Origin: an uncultured Alistipes sp.
GTDB taxonomy: Bacteria; Bacteroidota; Bacteroidia; Bacteroidales; Rikenellaceae
DNA: 64,000 bases
NCBI GenBank assembly: GCA_959604655.1
Contig: CAUHCL010000001.1
Span: 3,111 to 67,110 of the forward strand
Reading direction: 5' to 3'
Below are positions 25,165-32,347 of the stretch, one piece after another. The notes under the pieces are model-generated. The model was not told where the DNA came from. It made no database searches and saw nothing but the letters and a program-made list of their open reading frames with translations. Numbering within the stretch: the stretch's first letter is position 1; the number at the start of each line of letters is the position of its first letter. The position numbers were made by a program, and so were the translations under genes.

Positions 25165-25659
25165 CGCGAGTGTTTGTCTCGGAAGCCAGCCGTTTGCAAC
25201 GTTCCATTTCTGCAAATACCTCTTCGACAGTTGGATATTCATCCCTAAAGCAATCCGTTTGCAACCCCGCGCGCAGTAATGAACTCATTGCTATAGTTGG
25301 ATATTCATCCCAAATGCAAGCCGTTTGCAACTGCACGGGTTCGAGTTTATCGACCTCTCCCGTTGGATATTCATCCCCAATGCAATCCGTTTGCAACGCC
25401 GCCCATACGGCGAATTGACCCAAATAGTTGGATATTCATTCCCAATGCAATCCGTTTGCAACCATTACGTTCTCTGTATCTGTTGACGAAATGTTGGATA
25501 TTCATTCCCAATGCAATCCGTTTGCAACGGCCACGGCCGAGGAGATAATCGACCATTAGTTGGATATTCATTCCCAATGCAATCCGTTTGCAACTCGGTC
25601 GGAACAAGCAAGGACATTGCCGTGTTGGATATTCATTCCCAATGCAATCCGTTTGCAAC
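25165..25659 (-). CRISPR. CRISPR array of the Cas12f locus: 8 repeats, 7 spacers
   Basis: 36-bp repeats at 25624-25659, 25559-25594, 25493-25528, 25427-25462 (identical), 25362-25397, 25296-25331, 25230-25265 (1-4 changes) and a badly decayed one at 25165-25200 that keeps mainly its last ten plus-strand bases. Read on the minus strand the repeat begins GTTGCAAACGGATTGC and ends GAATGAATATCCAAC. Spacers are 29 or 30 nt (25595-25623, 25529-25558, 25463-25492, 25398-25426, 25332-25361, 25266-25295, 25201-25229). Minus-strand transcription is inferred from four facts: the intact repeats are nearest cas12f; decay increases away from it; the putative tracrRNA pairs in this sense; and the repeat ends resemble those I remember for Cas12f1 repeats (GTTGCA..., GAATGAA..., CAAC). 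Confidence 0.95.
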
Positions 25660-25848
25660 CTAACCCGCCGAACGTGTTGTGTCACATCGGCAAGCCTTGA
25701 AAGAGAGATGAATTTTTCGAGTGCGCAGACATCGTTATAACCGACTGTCATAACGATTTTTTATGTCTGAACCTCAAACTAAGGTGCCTCCAACAGCCCC
25801 ATGTAAATATACTTCTGTCGTATATCTGTTTCTCTCGACAAAGATAGC
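25660..25848 (-). promoter_or_regulatory. leader region between cas12f and the array
   Basis: 189 nt of low-GC, structured sequence without a reading frame. It would act as the array leader on the minus strand and also contains the putative tracrRNA. I cannot point to a separate array promoter. Confidence 0.6.
25700..25846 (-). ncRNA. putative tracrRNA of the Cas12f system
   Basis: Minus-strand features in order: TGTCGAG just after the cas12f stop (25840-25834); hairpin ATATAC/GTATAT (25825-25807); a two-step stem with outer CAGAC/GTCTG (25769-25765 with 25730-25726) and inner ATCGTTAT/ATAACGAT (25757-25750 with 25738-25731); CTCGA (25721-25717), able to pair with the first TCGAG as a long-range helix; then ATTCATCTCTC (25713-25703). 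That last segment can pair with GGGAATGAAT of the repeat over 10 bp with one bulged C and one G-U. From memory, the archaeal Cas12f1 tracrRNA also has TGTCGAG, then CTCGAAACAAATTCAT at the anti-repeat; here it reads CTCGAAAAATTCAT. Ends are estimates. Confidence 0.75.
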
Positions 25849-27339
25849 TTATTTTTTCGTATTTTTCCTGCGATCGACGATTTTTTCGCTTTTCGCAATA
25901 TTTCGCGCCGCATTCCAGTCGGCATTGATTCCTTTGTACGATCCGTCTTTGAGCTTTTTTCCTTTGCCTTTCTCGCATTCGGGGTTTTTGCAGATGAAAT
26001 GCGGCTGGTCTGAACGTTGATCCGGCTCGTAATGACCGCAGAAACTGCATATTTGGCTGGTGTGGTAGGGATTGACATAGCGCACCTCGATACCTGCCGC
26101 ATGGGCTTTGTATTCGATCAACTGCTGCAATTCGAAATAAGACCAGTTGCGGAGCAGAAATTTGCGGTCGTCCTTGACCTCACCGTTGCCGTCTCGGCCG
26201 AATCCCGTGAGACGTTCCATCTGGATTACCCCCGCATTGTTCTTGACGGCAAACTCAATGGCGCCCTTGCTGAAAATATGGTTCTGCAAACGCACCCAAT
26301 TGCGCTCTTTTTCCTTGAAGCGTTCGAGTGCCTGCAATTTGTGGCCGCGGCCGCGACCTCCTGCCGTAGAGTTGCGCAGATTGGCTTGCAGTTCGTGCAG
26401 TTGTGCCTCCATACGCTTGCGCACATTCAGGAATTGGTCGCGCGAACCGATTTTCGACCTTGCGTATTCGTTGTCGTTCAGCGCTGCATACAACGGTATG
26501 TTGATGCCCAAGTCGATTCCTGCCACACGGTTCGGATCGAGGGAAACGTTCCGCTCCTTTGGGATCTTGACCACCAGAAGCAGGAACCGCTTGCGGCTTC
26601 GGGTCTCTTGAATCGATGAATCGCCGACATCGTATGTGCCGTTCAGTATACGTTCCACTATCTCGCGGTTGTTGCTTCTGTCGCGTCCGAAATCCAAATC
26701 CCACTCCAAATACCACTTTTGCCCTTTTTTCCCGGGAAGTCTAACGAATATGGTACCGTCATCTCTTTTGCAAATCTGTAATTGGTCCCGTTTTATTGAG
26801 AACGGTACGGGCATGCCTTTCTTGAAGTTGGGGATGGCCCTTTCGCCGAACTTTATTTCGGTTTTATAACTATTGTATGTCTTAATTATATTCTGATTCA
26901 AACATGTCAGTATATTCGACGGTATTGAGTCTGAAAATTCATTGGTCGCCACATCGTATGTGGAGTTCTGCTCCGAACCTGTTCCGTCGGGATCGCCGCC
27001 GCGCAGAAATGTGAGGCGCTGTTCTCTGAACTCGCTCTCAAGTTGCTTGCGTTCGGCCTTAAGCTCCCTGACATAGGAGTCGGCCAATTTATCCTTTTGG
27101 GCTTTGCGAAGAATTTTTTTAATTTCTCCGTATCTCGGAGAGTGTACGCGCAGCCTCATTTCGTATTCATCGTTGAAAAAGCGGTGAGACACTATTCGGT
27201 TGGCCGCTTCGTAGAGATGGTCGTTGATTTCGTTCCAAGCGCGGTATTTTTCCTGAAGGAGTTCTTTCGATTCCTCGCTGTTGTCGTCACTGTGGAGATG
27301 AACTTCGATTTTGCGTGTTATTACTGTATATTCGGCCAT
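25849..27339 (-). CDS. cas12f: Cas12f-like compact CRISPR nuclease (type V-F)
   Basis: RNA-guided DNA nuclease candidate of 496 aa. N-terminal half (about 1-265) is a helical, charged recognition region ending in the beta-rich segment FKKGMPVPFSIKRDQLQI. RuvC-I is AGIDLGINIPLYAAL (Asp276), then a bridge/helical stretch with GGRGRGHKLQALERFKEKE, RuvC-II is VIQMERLTGF (Glu375), a zinc finger uses Cys431, Cys434, Cys450 and Cys455, and RuvC-III is INADWNAARNIA (Asp474). All three catalytic acids are present, so it should cut. Length and order fit Cas12f (400-550 aa) better than TnpB (about 400 aa), and the adjacent array plus tracrRNA settle it. Lower GC than its neighbours suggests acquisition. 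No cas1, cas2 or cas4 in the window. Short leader from the -7 box at 27356-27363. Confidence 0.93.
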   Translation of the reverse strand: MAEYTVITRKIEVHLHSDDNSEESKELLQEKYRAWNEINDHLYEAANRIVSHRFFNDEYEMRLRVHSPRYGEIKKILRKAQKDKLADSYVRELKAERKQLESEFREQRLTFLRGGDPDGTGSEQNSTYDVATNEFSDSIPSNILTCLNQNIIKTYNSYKTEIKFGERAIPNFKKGMPVPFSIKRDQLQICKRDDGTIFVRLPGKKGQKWYLEWDLDFGRDRSNNREIVERILNGTYDVGDSSIQETRSRKRFLLLVVKIPKERNVSLDPNRVAGIDLGINIPLYAALNDNEYARSKIGSRDQFLNVRKRMEAQLHELQANLRNSTAGGRGRGHKLQALERFKEKERNWVRLQNHIFSKGAIEFAVKNNAGVIQMERLTGFGRDGNGEVKDDRKFLLRNWSYFELQQLIEYKAHAAGIEVRYVNPYHTSQICSFCGHYEPDQRSDQPHFICKNPECEKGKGKKLKDGSYKGINADWNAARNIAKSEKIVDRRKNTKK

Positions 27340-27355
27340 AATGTCGGTTTTGTAA

Positions 27356-27363
27356 CAAAGTTA
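27356..27363 (-). promoter_or_regulatory. -7 promoter box for cas12f
   Basis: Minus-strand TAACTTTG, matching TAnnTTTG, only 17 nt before the ATG, giving a very short 5' leader. Confidence 0.6.
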
Positions 27364-27555
27364 CGAAAATAAAACGGAACTATTTGCTTTAGGGTTGTCG
27401 TATTTATTTTGATATTTTGCGGCTCTTCGGAGCCGCGCGAGCCGCAGCCTCGCCCCGCGGAGGCTCGCTATTCGCTCTCTCCGCAGGCTACGGCTCGCCA
27501 TTACAAGCCGAAATAGAATAAAATACATTTACGGCTGTCGGACGGGAATAAAAAG
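27364..27555. other. intergenic stretch between cas12f and alkaline phosphatase
   Basis: No gene. Apart from repeat copy II-1 (27419-27506) it is AT-rich and unremarkable. Confidence 0.5.
27419..27506 (+). repeat. intergenic palindromic repeat, type II copy 1
   Basis: 88 bp: hairpin GCGGCT-CTTCGG-AGCCGC, then GCGAGCCGCAGCCTCGCCCC, GCGGAGGCTCGC, and GCAGGCTACGGCTCGC before ATTACAA. GCGAGCCGCAGCC pairs imperfectly with GGCTACGGCTCGC across the unit. It is nearly identical to 46883-46970 and is the right flank of the CRISPR block. Confidence 0.85.
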
Positions 27556-27587
27556 CGTGCGGCAATATCCTCGAATATTGCCGCACG
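27556..27587 (-). terminator. terminator of the alkaline phosphatase gene
   Basis: CGTGCGGCAATAT (27556-27568) pairs with ATATTGCCGCACG (27575-27587), a 13-bp perfect stem; the minus strand continues with CTTTTTATT. It lies 20 nt after the stop. Confidence 0.88.
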
Positions 27588-27607
27588 TATCTTTCGGAAC
27601 GATTGGG

Positions 27608-28723
27608 TTACTCCGCCACTTTTATGAGCTGCTGCAAGGCGATGGAGAGTTCCGAGTTCTCCATGATGCCCTTGATGGCGTCGGCGCCCGCACCGTAGAG
27701 ATATACGGGGAGCATCACGCCCGTGTGGCTCGACGTACCGAAACTGTAATTTATGCCGCTCTCGGGCAGCGTGAAGTCGGTCTTGTTGCTCGGGATCGAC
27801 AGACCCGAGGTCTCGTGATCGGCGCATACCACAACCAGTGTATTGGGATGGGTGTCGGCATAATCCATCGCCACTTTGACGGCGGCTTCGAAATCGCGCA
27901 TCTCGTCCAACATGCCTTCGAGGTCTTTGGCGTGCGAGCGGTAGTCGATCTGCGAACCTTCGACCATCATGACGAATCCCTTCTTCTTGTCGGCCTTGAC
28001 GTCGGCGGTGAGTATCTCCAGAGCCTTTTCGGTGGCGCGGGCGAGGTAGTCGCCGCGGCCCTCCTTAAGGGTGGGCAGGTTCTCTTCGGCGAAGAGTCCA
28101 ACCACCTTGCCCGAGGTCACGCCGTCCATCTCCTTCAGGTCGAAAAGCACATTGTAACCCTCGGCCTTCAGCAGGTCGACGTAGTTCTTGCCGCTCTCCT
28201 TGTAGGCCTTGTTGAATATCTTGCGGCCGCCGCCGAATGCCACGTCGATGCCGCTCTCCATGAAGTCGTACGAGATCTTGTTAGACTCGTTGCGGTTGTT
28301 CACGTGGGCGTAGAATGCCGCGGGGGTGGCGTGCTGGAGGTAGCACGTGACGACCAGACCCGTGGCGAATCCCTTCTTCGAAGCCTTGGCGATGATCGAT
28401 TCGACATCCTTGCCGTCGGAAGTCATGCCCAGGGTTCCGTTGTCGGTCTTGACGCCTGCCGCGAGAGCCGTACCCGCAGCTGCCGAGTCGGTCACGCGGT
28501 TGTTGGCCGAATAGGATTTGATGAGGGCGACGTTATGCACCCTGTCGAACGCCGTGGGTGCGTATTTGCCCTCGATCTGCAACATCGAGACGTGGCACAG
28601 CCCCATTCCGTCGCCTATCATGTAGATTATGTTGTCGACTTTAGGTTGCTTCTGCGTTTTCTTGGCATCGGCCCCCTGAAACGCGACGAAAGAGAGTAAA
28701 ACGAATAAAAATAGCCTTTTCAT
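27608..28723 (-). CDS. exported alkaline phosphatase
   Basis: PhoA-family phosphomonoesterase, 371 aa from the ATG at 28723. Seen: signal peptide MKRLFLFVLLSFVAFQGADA; metal site NIIYMIGDGMGLCHVSM; nucleophile Ser in RVTDSAAAGTALAAG; later metal residues MVEGSQIDYRSH, VVCADHETSG and FGTSSHTGVMLP. It probably works in the periplasm to free phosphate from organic esters. The reading frame continues upstream to 28783, but ATG 28723 gives a clean signal peptide. A -33/-7 promoter is at 28748-28779. Confidence 0.93.
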   Translation of the reverse strand: MKRLFLFVLLSFVAFQGADAKKTQKQPKVDNIIYMIGDGMGLCHVSMLQIEGKYAPTAFDRVHNVALIKSYSANNRVTDSAAAGTALAAGVKTDNGTLGMTSDGKDVESIIAKASKKGFATGLVVTCYLQHATPAAFYAHVNNRNESNKISYDFMESGIDVAFGGGRKIFNKAYKESGKNYVDLLKAEGYNVLFDLKEMDGVTSGKVVGLFAEENLPTLKEGRGDYLARATEKALEILTADVKADKKKGFVMMVEGSQIDYRSHAKDLEGMLDEMRDFEAAVKVAMDYADTHPNTLVVVCADHETSGLSIPSNKTDFTLPESGINYSFGTSSHTGVMLPVYLYGAGADAIKGIMENSELSIALQQLIKVAE

Positions 28724-28747
28724 AAAGATTCGATGGTTTTTATGGTT

Positions 28748-28779
28748 CAAAGTTATGATCTTTTTCGTATTTTTACAAA
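28748..28779 (-). promoter_or_regulatory. -33/-7 promoter for alkaline phosphatase
   Basis: Minus-strand TTTG (28779-28776) and TAACTTTG (28755-28748) separated by 20 nt, the spacing expected for the Bacteroidota primary sigma factor. 25 nt to the ATG. Confidence 0.75.
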
Positions 28780-28802
28780 GCAAAAATTAAAGATTTTTTT
28801 AC

Positions 28803-29465
28803 ATGAATGTCAAGATAGCAGAGGACTGGAAAGAGATATTGCAGGGTGAATTCGACAAACCTTACTTCGAGGAACTGACGCGTTTCGTAAGGGCGGAATA
28901 CTCTGCCGCACAGATATTTCCCGCGGGCCGCAACATATTCCGAGCGTTCGACAAATGCCCGTTCGAGACGCTGAAGGTGGTGATTATCGGGCAGGACCCC
29001 TATCACGGCGTGGGGCAGGCCAACGGGCTTTGTTTCTCGGTGAACGACGGGGTGCCGTTCCCGCCCTCGTTGCAGAACATATTTCAGGAGATACGCGACG
29101 ACGTGGGCACTCCCGTGCCGTCGAGCGGAAACCTCGACCGTTGGGCCGAGCAGGGCGTGCTGCTCCTGAACTCGGTGCTGACGGTGCGGGCGCATCAGGC
29201 TGCGTCGCATGCGGGACGCGGATGGGAGCAGTTCACCGATGCCGTGGTGAGGATCATAGCCGAGCGCAAGCAGGAGCTGGTATACATGTTATGGGGCAGC
29301 TACGCCCAGCGCAAGGGCCAGATGGCCGACCCGACGCGGAATCTCGTTCTAAAGAGCGTGCATCCGTCGCCGCTTTCGGTCTATCGCGGATTCTTCGGAT
29401 GCCGTCACTTCTCGCAGGCCAACGCCTATCTGGAGAGTGTGGGCAAGACGCCGATAGTGTGGTAA
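28803..29465 (+). CDS. ung: uracil-DNA glycosylase, family 1
   Basis: Removes uracil from DNA in base-excision repair. 220 aa with the water-activating motif VVIIGQDPYHGVGQANGLCF (Asp near 63), VLLLNSVLTV, and the minor-groove loop VLKSVHPSPLSVYRGFFG with the catalytic His. Full length. Divergent from the phosphatase gene across 79 nt; the GNAT gene follows 4 nt after the stop. Confidence 0.97.
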   Translation: MNVKIAEDWKEILQGEFDKPYFEELTRFVRAEYSAAQIFPAGRNIFRAFDKCPFETLKVVIIGQDPYHGVGQANGLCFSVNDGVPFPPSLQNIFQEIRDDVGTPVPSSGNLDRWAEQGVLLLNSVLTVRAHQAASHAGRGWEQFTDAVVRIIAERKQELVYMLWGSYAQRKGQMADPTRNLVLKSVHPSPLSVYRGFFGCRHFSQANAYLESVGKTPIVW

Positions 29466-29469
29466 AAGG

Positions 29470-29970
29470 ATGAATGTTATGAATATACGTGAAGTGAGCG
29501 GCGAGGCGGACATACGCCGTCTGGTCAAGGTGGCGCGCGAGGTATGGCGCGAGGCCAACGTGTCGTTCTGCTCGGCGGAGCAGGTGGAGTACATGATCGG
29601 GAAGTTTCAGAGTTTCGAGGCCGTGTCGGGGCAGATCATGCAGGGATACCGTTATTTCCTCGTCGAGGAAGATGGCGCGATAACGGCCTATTTCGGCGTG
29701 CAGCCGCAGGGCGACCGACTGTTTTTGAGCAAGTTCTATATCCGCAAGGAGAACCGCGGGCGGGGAATATTCTCGCTCGGCATGGGATTCATGAAGACTC
29801 TTTGCCGCGAGGCGGGATTGTCGGCCATATATCTGACGGTGAATCGTCACAACACGCATGCGTACGAGGTGTATCTGCATTCGGGGTTCAAGGTGATAGC
29901 CGAGGAAGTGAACGACATAGGCTGCGGATTCGTCATGGACGATTATATAATGCAGGCGGAGGTGGGATAA
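29470..29970 (+). CDS. GNAT-family N-acetyltransferase
   Basis: 166-aa acetyl-CoA-dependent acetyltransferase. Seen: the acetyl-CoA loop FLSKFYIRKENRGRGIFSLG (RGRG at the pyrophosphate site, about residue 96) and the following LTVNRHNTHAYEVYLHSGF, the strand-helix typical of the fold. N-terminal RLVKVAREVWREA is the usual first helix. Acceptor unknown. A second start (MNIREVSG, ATG 29479) is possible. Probably cotranscribed with ung. Confidence 0.88.
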   Translation: MNVMNIREVSGEADIRRLVKVAREVWREANVSFCSAEQVEYMIGKFQSFEAVSGQIMQGYRYFLVEEDGAITAYFGVQPQGDRLFLSKFYIRKENRGRGIFSLGMGFMKTLCREAGLSAIYLTVNRHNTHAYEVYLHSGFKVIAEEVNDIGCGFVMDDYIMQAEVG

Positions 29971-29976
29971 TAATCT

Positions 29977-30071
29977 CGACATTGCACTGCAATGTCGGCA
30001 GTTCGCCGCCACCCCGCGCGGCGGACTGCAACTCGCCGAGGCTCGTGCATTCCGTCGCTGTCGGCGAACTG
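29977..30071 (+). repeat. intergenic palindromic repeat, copy D (type I)
   Basis: Starts 7 nt after the GNAT stop with hairpin GACATTGC-ACT-GCAATGTC (29978-29996), then GGCAGTTCGCCGCCACCCC, GCGGCGGACTGC and closes with CGCTGTCGGCGAACTG. Hairpin-first orientation follows the gene. Confidence 0.85.
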
Positions 30072-30087
30072 CTTCAGCCGCTGAAAA

Positions 30088-30121
30088 CATTCCCGCCGAA
30101 TCGTGGTTTTCGGCGGGAATG
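30088..30121. terminator. bidirectional terminator between GNAT and TlpA-like genes
   Basis: CATTCCCGCCGAA pairs with TTCGGCGGGAATG (13 bp). The plus side is followed by ATTTTTTAC and the minus side by TTTTCAG; it ends 6 nt before the convergent gene's stop. Confidence 0.88.
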
Positions 30122-30126
30122 ATTTT

Positions 30127-32148
30127 TTACTTCAACAGCTCCCCTATCGTCGTTTCGAGCGTATTGTCGTGCAACGGTGATCCGAGAGTACCTTTCATTA
30201 TCTTTCCGTCGCGCCCGACCAGAATGTGGGTCGGATAGCCGCTTACCCCGAATTTGTCGACGAGCAATCCCATCTGTTCGTCGGGCAGGTTGAAATGGAC
30301 GATGTTGGTGGCCGTAAGACCCGTTTCGCGAATGACGTTCAGCCAGCTGTTCTCGGGCGATCGGGCTGCGAAGAAGATGAAAACCGCATCCTTGTCGGCA
30401 TACTTGCCTGCCATCTCCTTCATAGCGGGCAGCTCGGCGCGGCACGGGGCGCACCACGTACCCCAGAAGTCGACGGAGATCACCTTGCCCTTGTAGGGCT
30501 CGGTCAGCGACCGCCACAACTGCTCGGCTTCGACGACCGAGGCGTATTCGCCCGATGCCATTATGCTCTCGGGGTTGTCGAAATCCATCCTTTCGAGTGC
30601 CCGATAGCGTTCGTTCTCGGCATCGATGCAGCGGCGGAGTATGGGATCGGTAACGTATTTGTCGAGTGCGGCCAGCCACGCCTCGCCTCTCGATCGCTTG
30701 TGGTATTTCAGATCCTTCATGAACAGATTGGCGATGCACATCTCCTTCAGAGATTCGTCGAGACCGCTCGACAATATTGGTTCCAGCGAATCGAGGATAC
30801 CCATTCGCACATTCATGATCTCGTCGATGAAGTCGTTGCCGTGCTCTTCGACGAAACTACGCACATCGTCGCTCTCCCAAAGCGCGTTCAGTCCGTGCAG
30901 GGCCTCCTTGAATCCTTGCGGCCACTCCTCTTCGGGTAACGAATTGGAGGTTACGGCTCTTATGCCGTTGCAAAAGGTCTCTGCCATCGCCGATTCCTCG
31001 TCGGACATGGGGCGGATGCCGCTCTCGTCCATGTATCGCAATGTTTCGACGATAGAGTAGAAACTTTTTTCCGTCACACGGATGCCCTTGCGAGCCGAAA
31101 AATAGACTTCGGGATTGCTCCACGCGATGCGGAACGGTCGGGGCAGCGATTGCGCGAGGCTGTCGATGTACGACGTGAAGGATTCGGGCAGGCGGTCGGT
31201 GCCGTTGCCTTTCAGGGCGAAATATCGTTGGGCCGCATTGTAGAGCGCGTCTTTCAGAACGAATGTTTCCTGCATCTCGATGAAACGTCGCGAAAGGCTG
31301 GGGTTGGCGGCCGCGTAGTCGGCAAGCAACCGCTTCCCGCGGGCATATACTTCATCGCGCACTCGGCCGAGGTACTCTTCGTGCGAGTCGCAGTCGTAAT
31401 AGTTCAGATTCGGATAGCCGCCGTTATTGCGTATGTATTCGTAGAAAGCCGCATATTCGTTGTACGGCCGCGCGTAATCGCCCATCATGAGAAGGCGGCC
31501 GCTCCGATCGTCGAGGGTCAGCATTATCTTCTCGCCCGGGATGCAGTGCATCCACTCGAAAATTCGGCGTTTATCGCATTCTACCGTGAGCTCCGAAAAT
31601 CCGACGCAGGGCAGTTTGGCGCTGAAACGCCCTCGGGAATCGGTGCGTGCGCGTGCGGGGTTGTATGTGTCGTCGTTATGCACGATGTTTCTTATCGTGA
31701 TCTCCACTACGGTGCCCGCCTCTGTGTCTGGCAGATACCCCGCTATCTCGACCGAATCCGCGGTGAGCGGAATATCCTCGATCGGTCGGTTGTCCTTGCG
31801 CGTCGCGGCCACGTGCGACGAGGCTCGCACCAGAGGCGTTCTGCCGAAAAGCCCCTTTTTCGCACGGCACAGACTGTCGGCCGCTTCGTCGAGCTGAAGG
31901 ACTATTTTCCGCGATTCGTCGTCGCGCTTCAGGGTTATGTCGGCTTGCGACGGAGTGACGGCCACCGACTCGTATTCCCAGAAATAGCGGTCGGCGATGG
32001 CGAAGTCGTCGTAAAATCCGTATGTCCACTCCCCCGTGCGGTGGTCGGTCCAGTTTCCTGCGATCTTTTCTATGGAGTCGGAAGCGTCATCGCGGGCGCA
32101 TCCTGCCGCAGCGAGGATTGCCGCGAGGGCGATGCAGAATCGTTTCAT
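30127..32148 (-). CDS. lipoprotein with C-terminal TlpA-like thioredoxin domain
   Basis: 673-aa envelope protein. Signal peptide with lipobox AAAGC (lipid Cys about residue 17). Residues 100-200 form a beta-rich DUF4369-like segment, 200-520 is a helical region I do not recognise, and from about 545 there is a thioredoxin fold with VISVDFWGTWCAPCRAELPA (CAPC active site) and the cis-Pro motif GVSGYPTHILVG. Bacteroidota often fuse such domains to lipoproteins working as periplasmic thiol-disulfide reductases. Its partner is unknown; the gene stands alone on the minus strand between repeat D and rpoD. Confidence 0.85.
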   Translation of the reverse strand: MKRFCIALAAILAAAGCARDDASDSIEKIAGNWTDHRTGEWTYGFYDDFAIADRYFWEYESVAVTPSQADITLKRDDESRKIVLQLDEAADSLCRAKKGLFGRTPLVRASSHVAATRKDNRPIEDIPLTADSVEIAGYLPDTEAGTVVEITIRNIVHNDDTYNPARARTDSRGRFSAKLPCVGFSELTVECDKRRIFEWMHCIPGEKIMLTLDDRSGRLLMMGDYARPYNEYAAFYEYIRNNGGYPNLNYYDCDSHEEYLGRVRDEVYARGKRLLADYAAANPSLSRRFIEMQETFVLKDALYNAAQRYFALKGNGTDRLPESFTSYIDSLAQSLPRPFRIAWSNPEVYFSARKGIRVTEKSFYSIVETLRYMDESGIRPMSDEESAMAETFCNGIRAVTSNSLPEEEWPQGFKEALHGLNALWESDDVRSFVEEHGNDFIDEIMNVRMGILDSLEPILSSGLDESLKEMCIANLFMKDLKYHKRSRGEAWLAALDKYVTDPILRRCIDAENERYRALERMDFDNPESIMASGEYASVVEAEQLWRSLTEPYKGKVISVDFWGTWCAPCRAELPAMKEMAGKYADKDAVFIFFAARSPENSWLNVIRETGLTATNIVHFNLPDEQMGLLVDKFGVSGYPTHILVGRDGKIMKGTLGSPLHDNTLETTIGELLK

Positions 32149-32290
32149 CTCGGTAGTTGTTAGGGTTCGGGAACAAATATAGGAAAAATTATATCGTATC
32201 GTGCTATGTATAAGATAATATTATCGTTTTTACGAGGGGGGGGTAAGGCTTATACCCTGCCATATACGCTTCAAACTGTCGAAAAAAAGA

Positions 32291-32320
32291 CTCGGAACAC
32301 CCGTCGGCGGATGTTCCGAG
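32291..32320 (-). terminator. terminator of rpoD
   Basis: CTCGGAACA (32291-32299) with TGTTCCGAG (32312-32320); the minus strand continues with TCTTTTTTTCG. It lies 28 nt after the rpoD stop. Confidence 0.85.
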
Positions 32321-32347
32321 CCACATTGTCGGCAGAGCGGGTTCCCG

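Noticed and set aside
25165..25659. Transcription of the CRISPR array on the plus strand
   Set aside because: That would put the decayed repeats at the leader end, directly against cysK, and would separate the array from the tracrRNA and effector strand.
25170..25751. Short open frames with repeated peptides across the array
   Set aside because: They are translations of the CRISPR repeats, not proteins.
25849..27339. Reading the nuclease as a TnpB of an IS200/IS605 element
   Set aside because: No TnpA, no element ends, a long N-terminal half, and an adjacent array with matching tracrRNA favour Cas12f.
25849..27339. A catalytically dead Cas12f/TldR-type transcription regulator
   Set aside because: Asp276, Glu375 and Asp474 are all present, and no sigma factor or transport gene is paired with it.
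30127..32148. Calling the TlpA-like lipoprotein a cytochrome maturation (ResA) protein
   Set aside because: The 500-residue N-terminal part is not found in ResA and no cytochrome genes are nearby.
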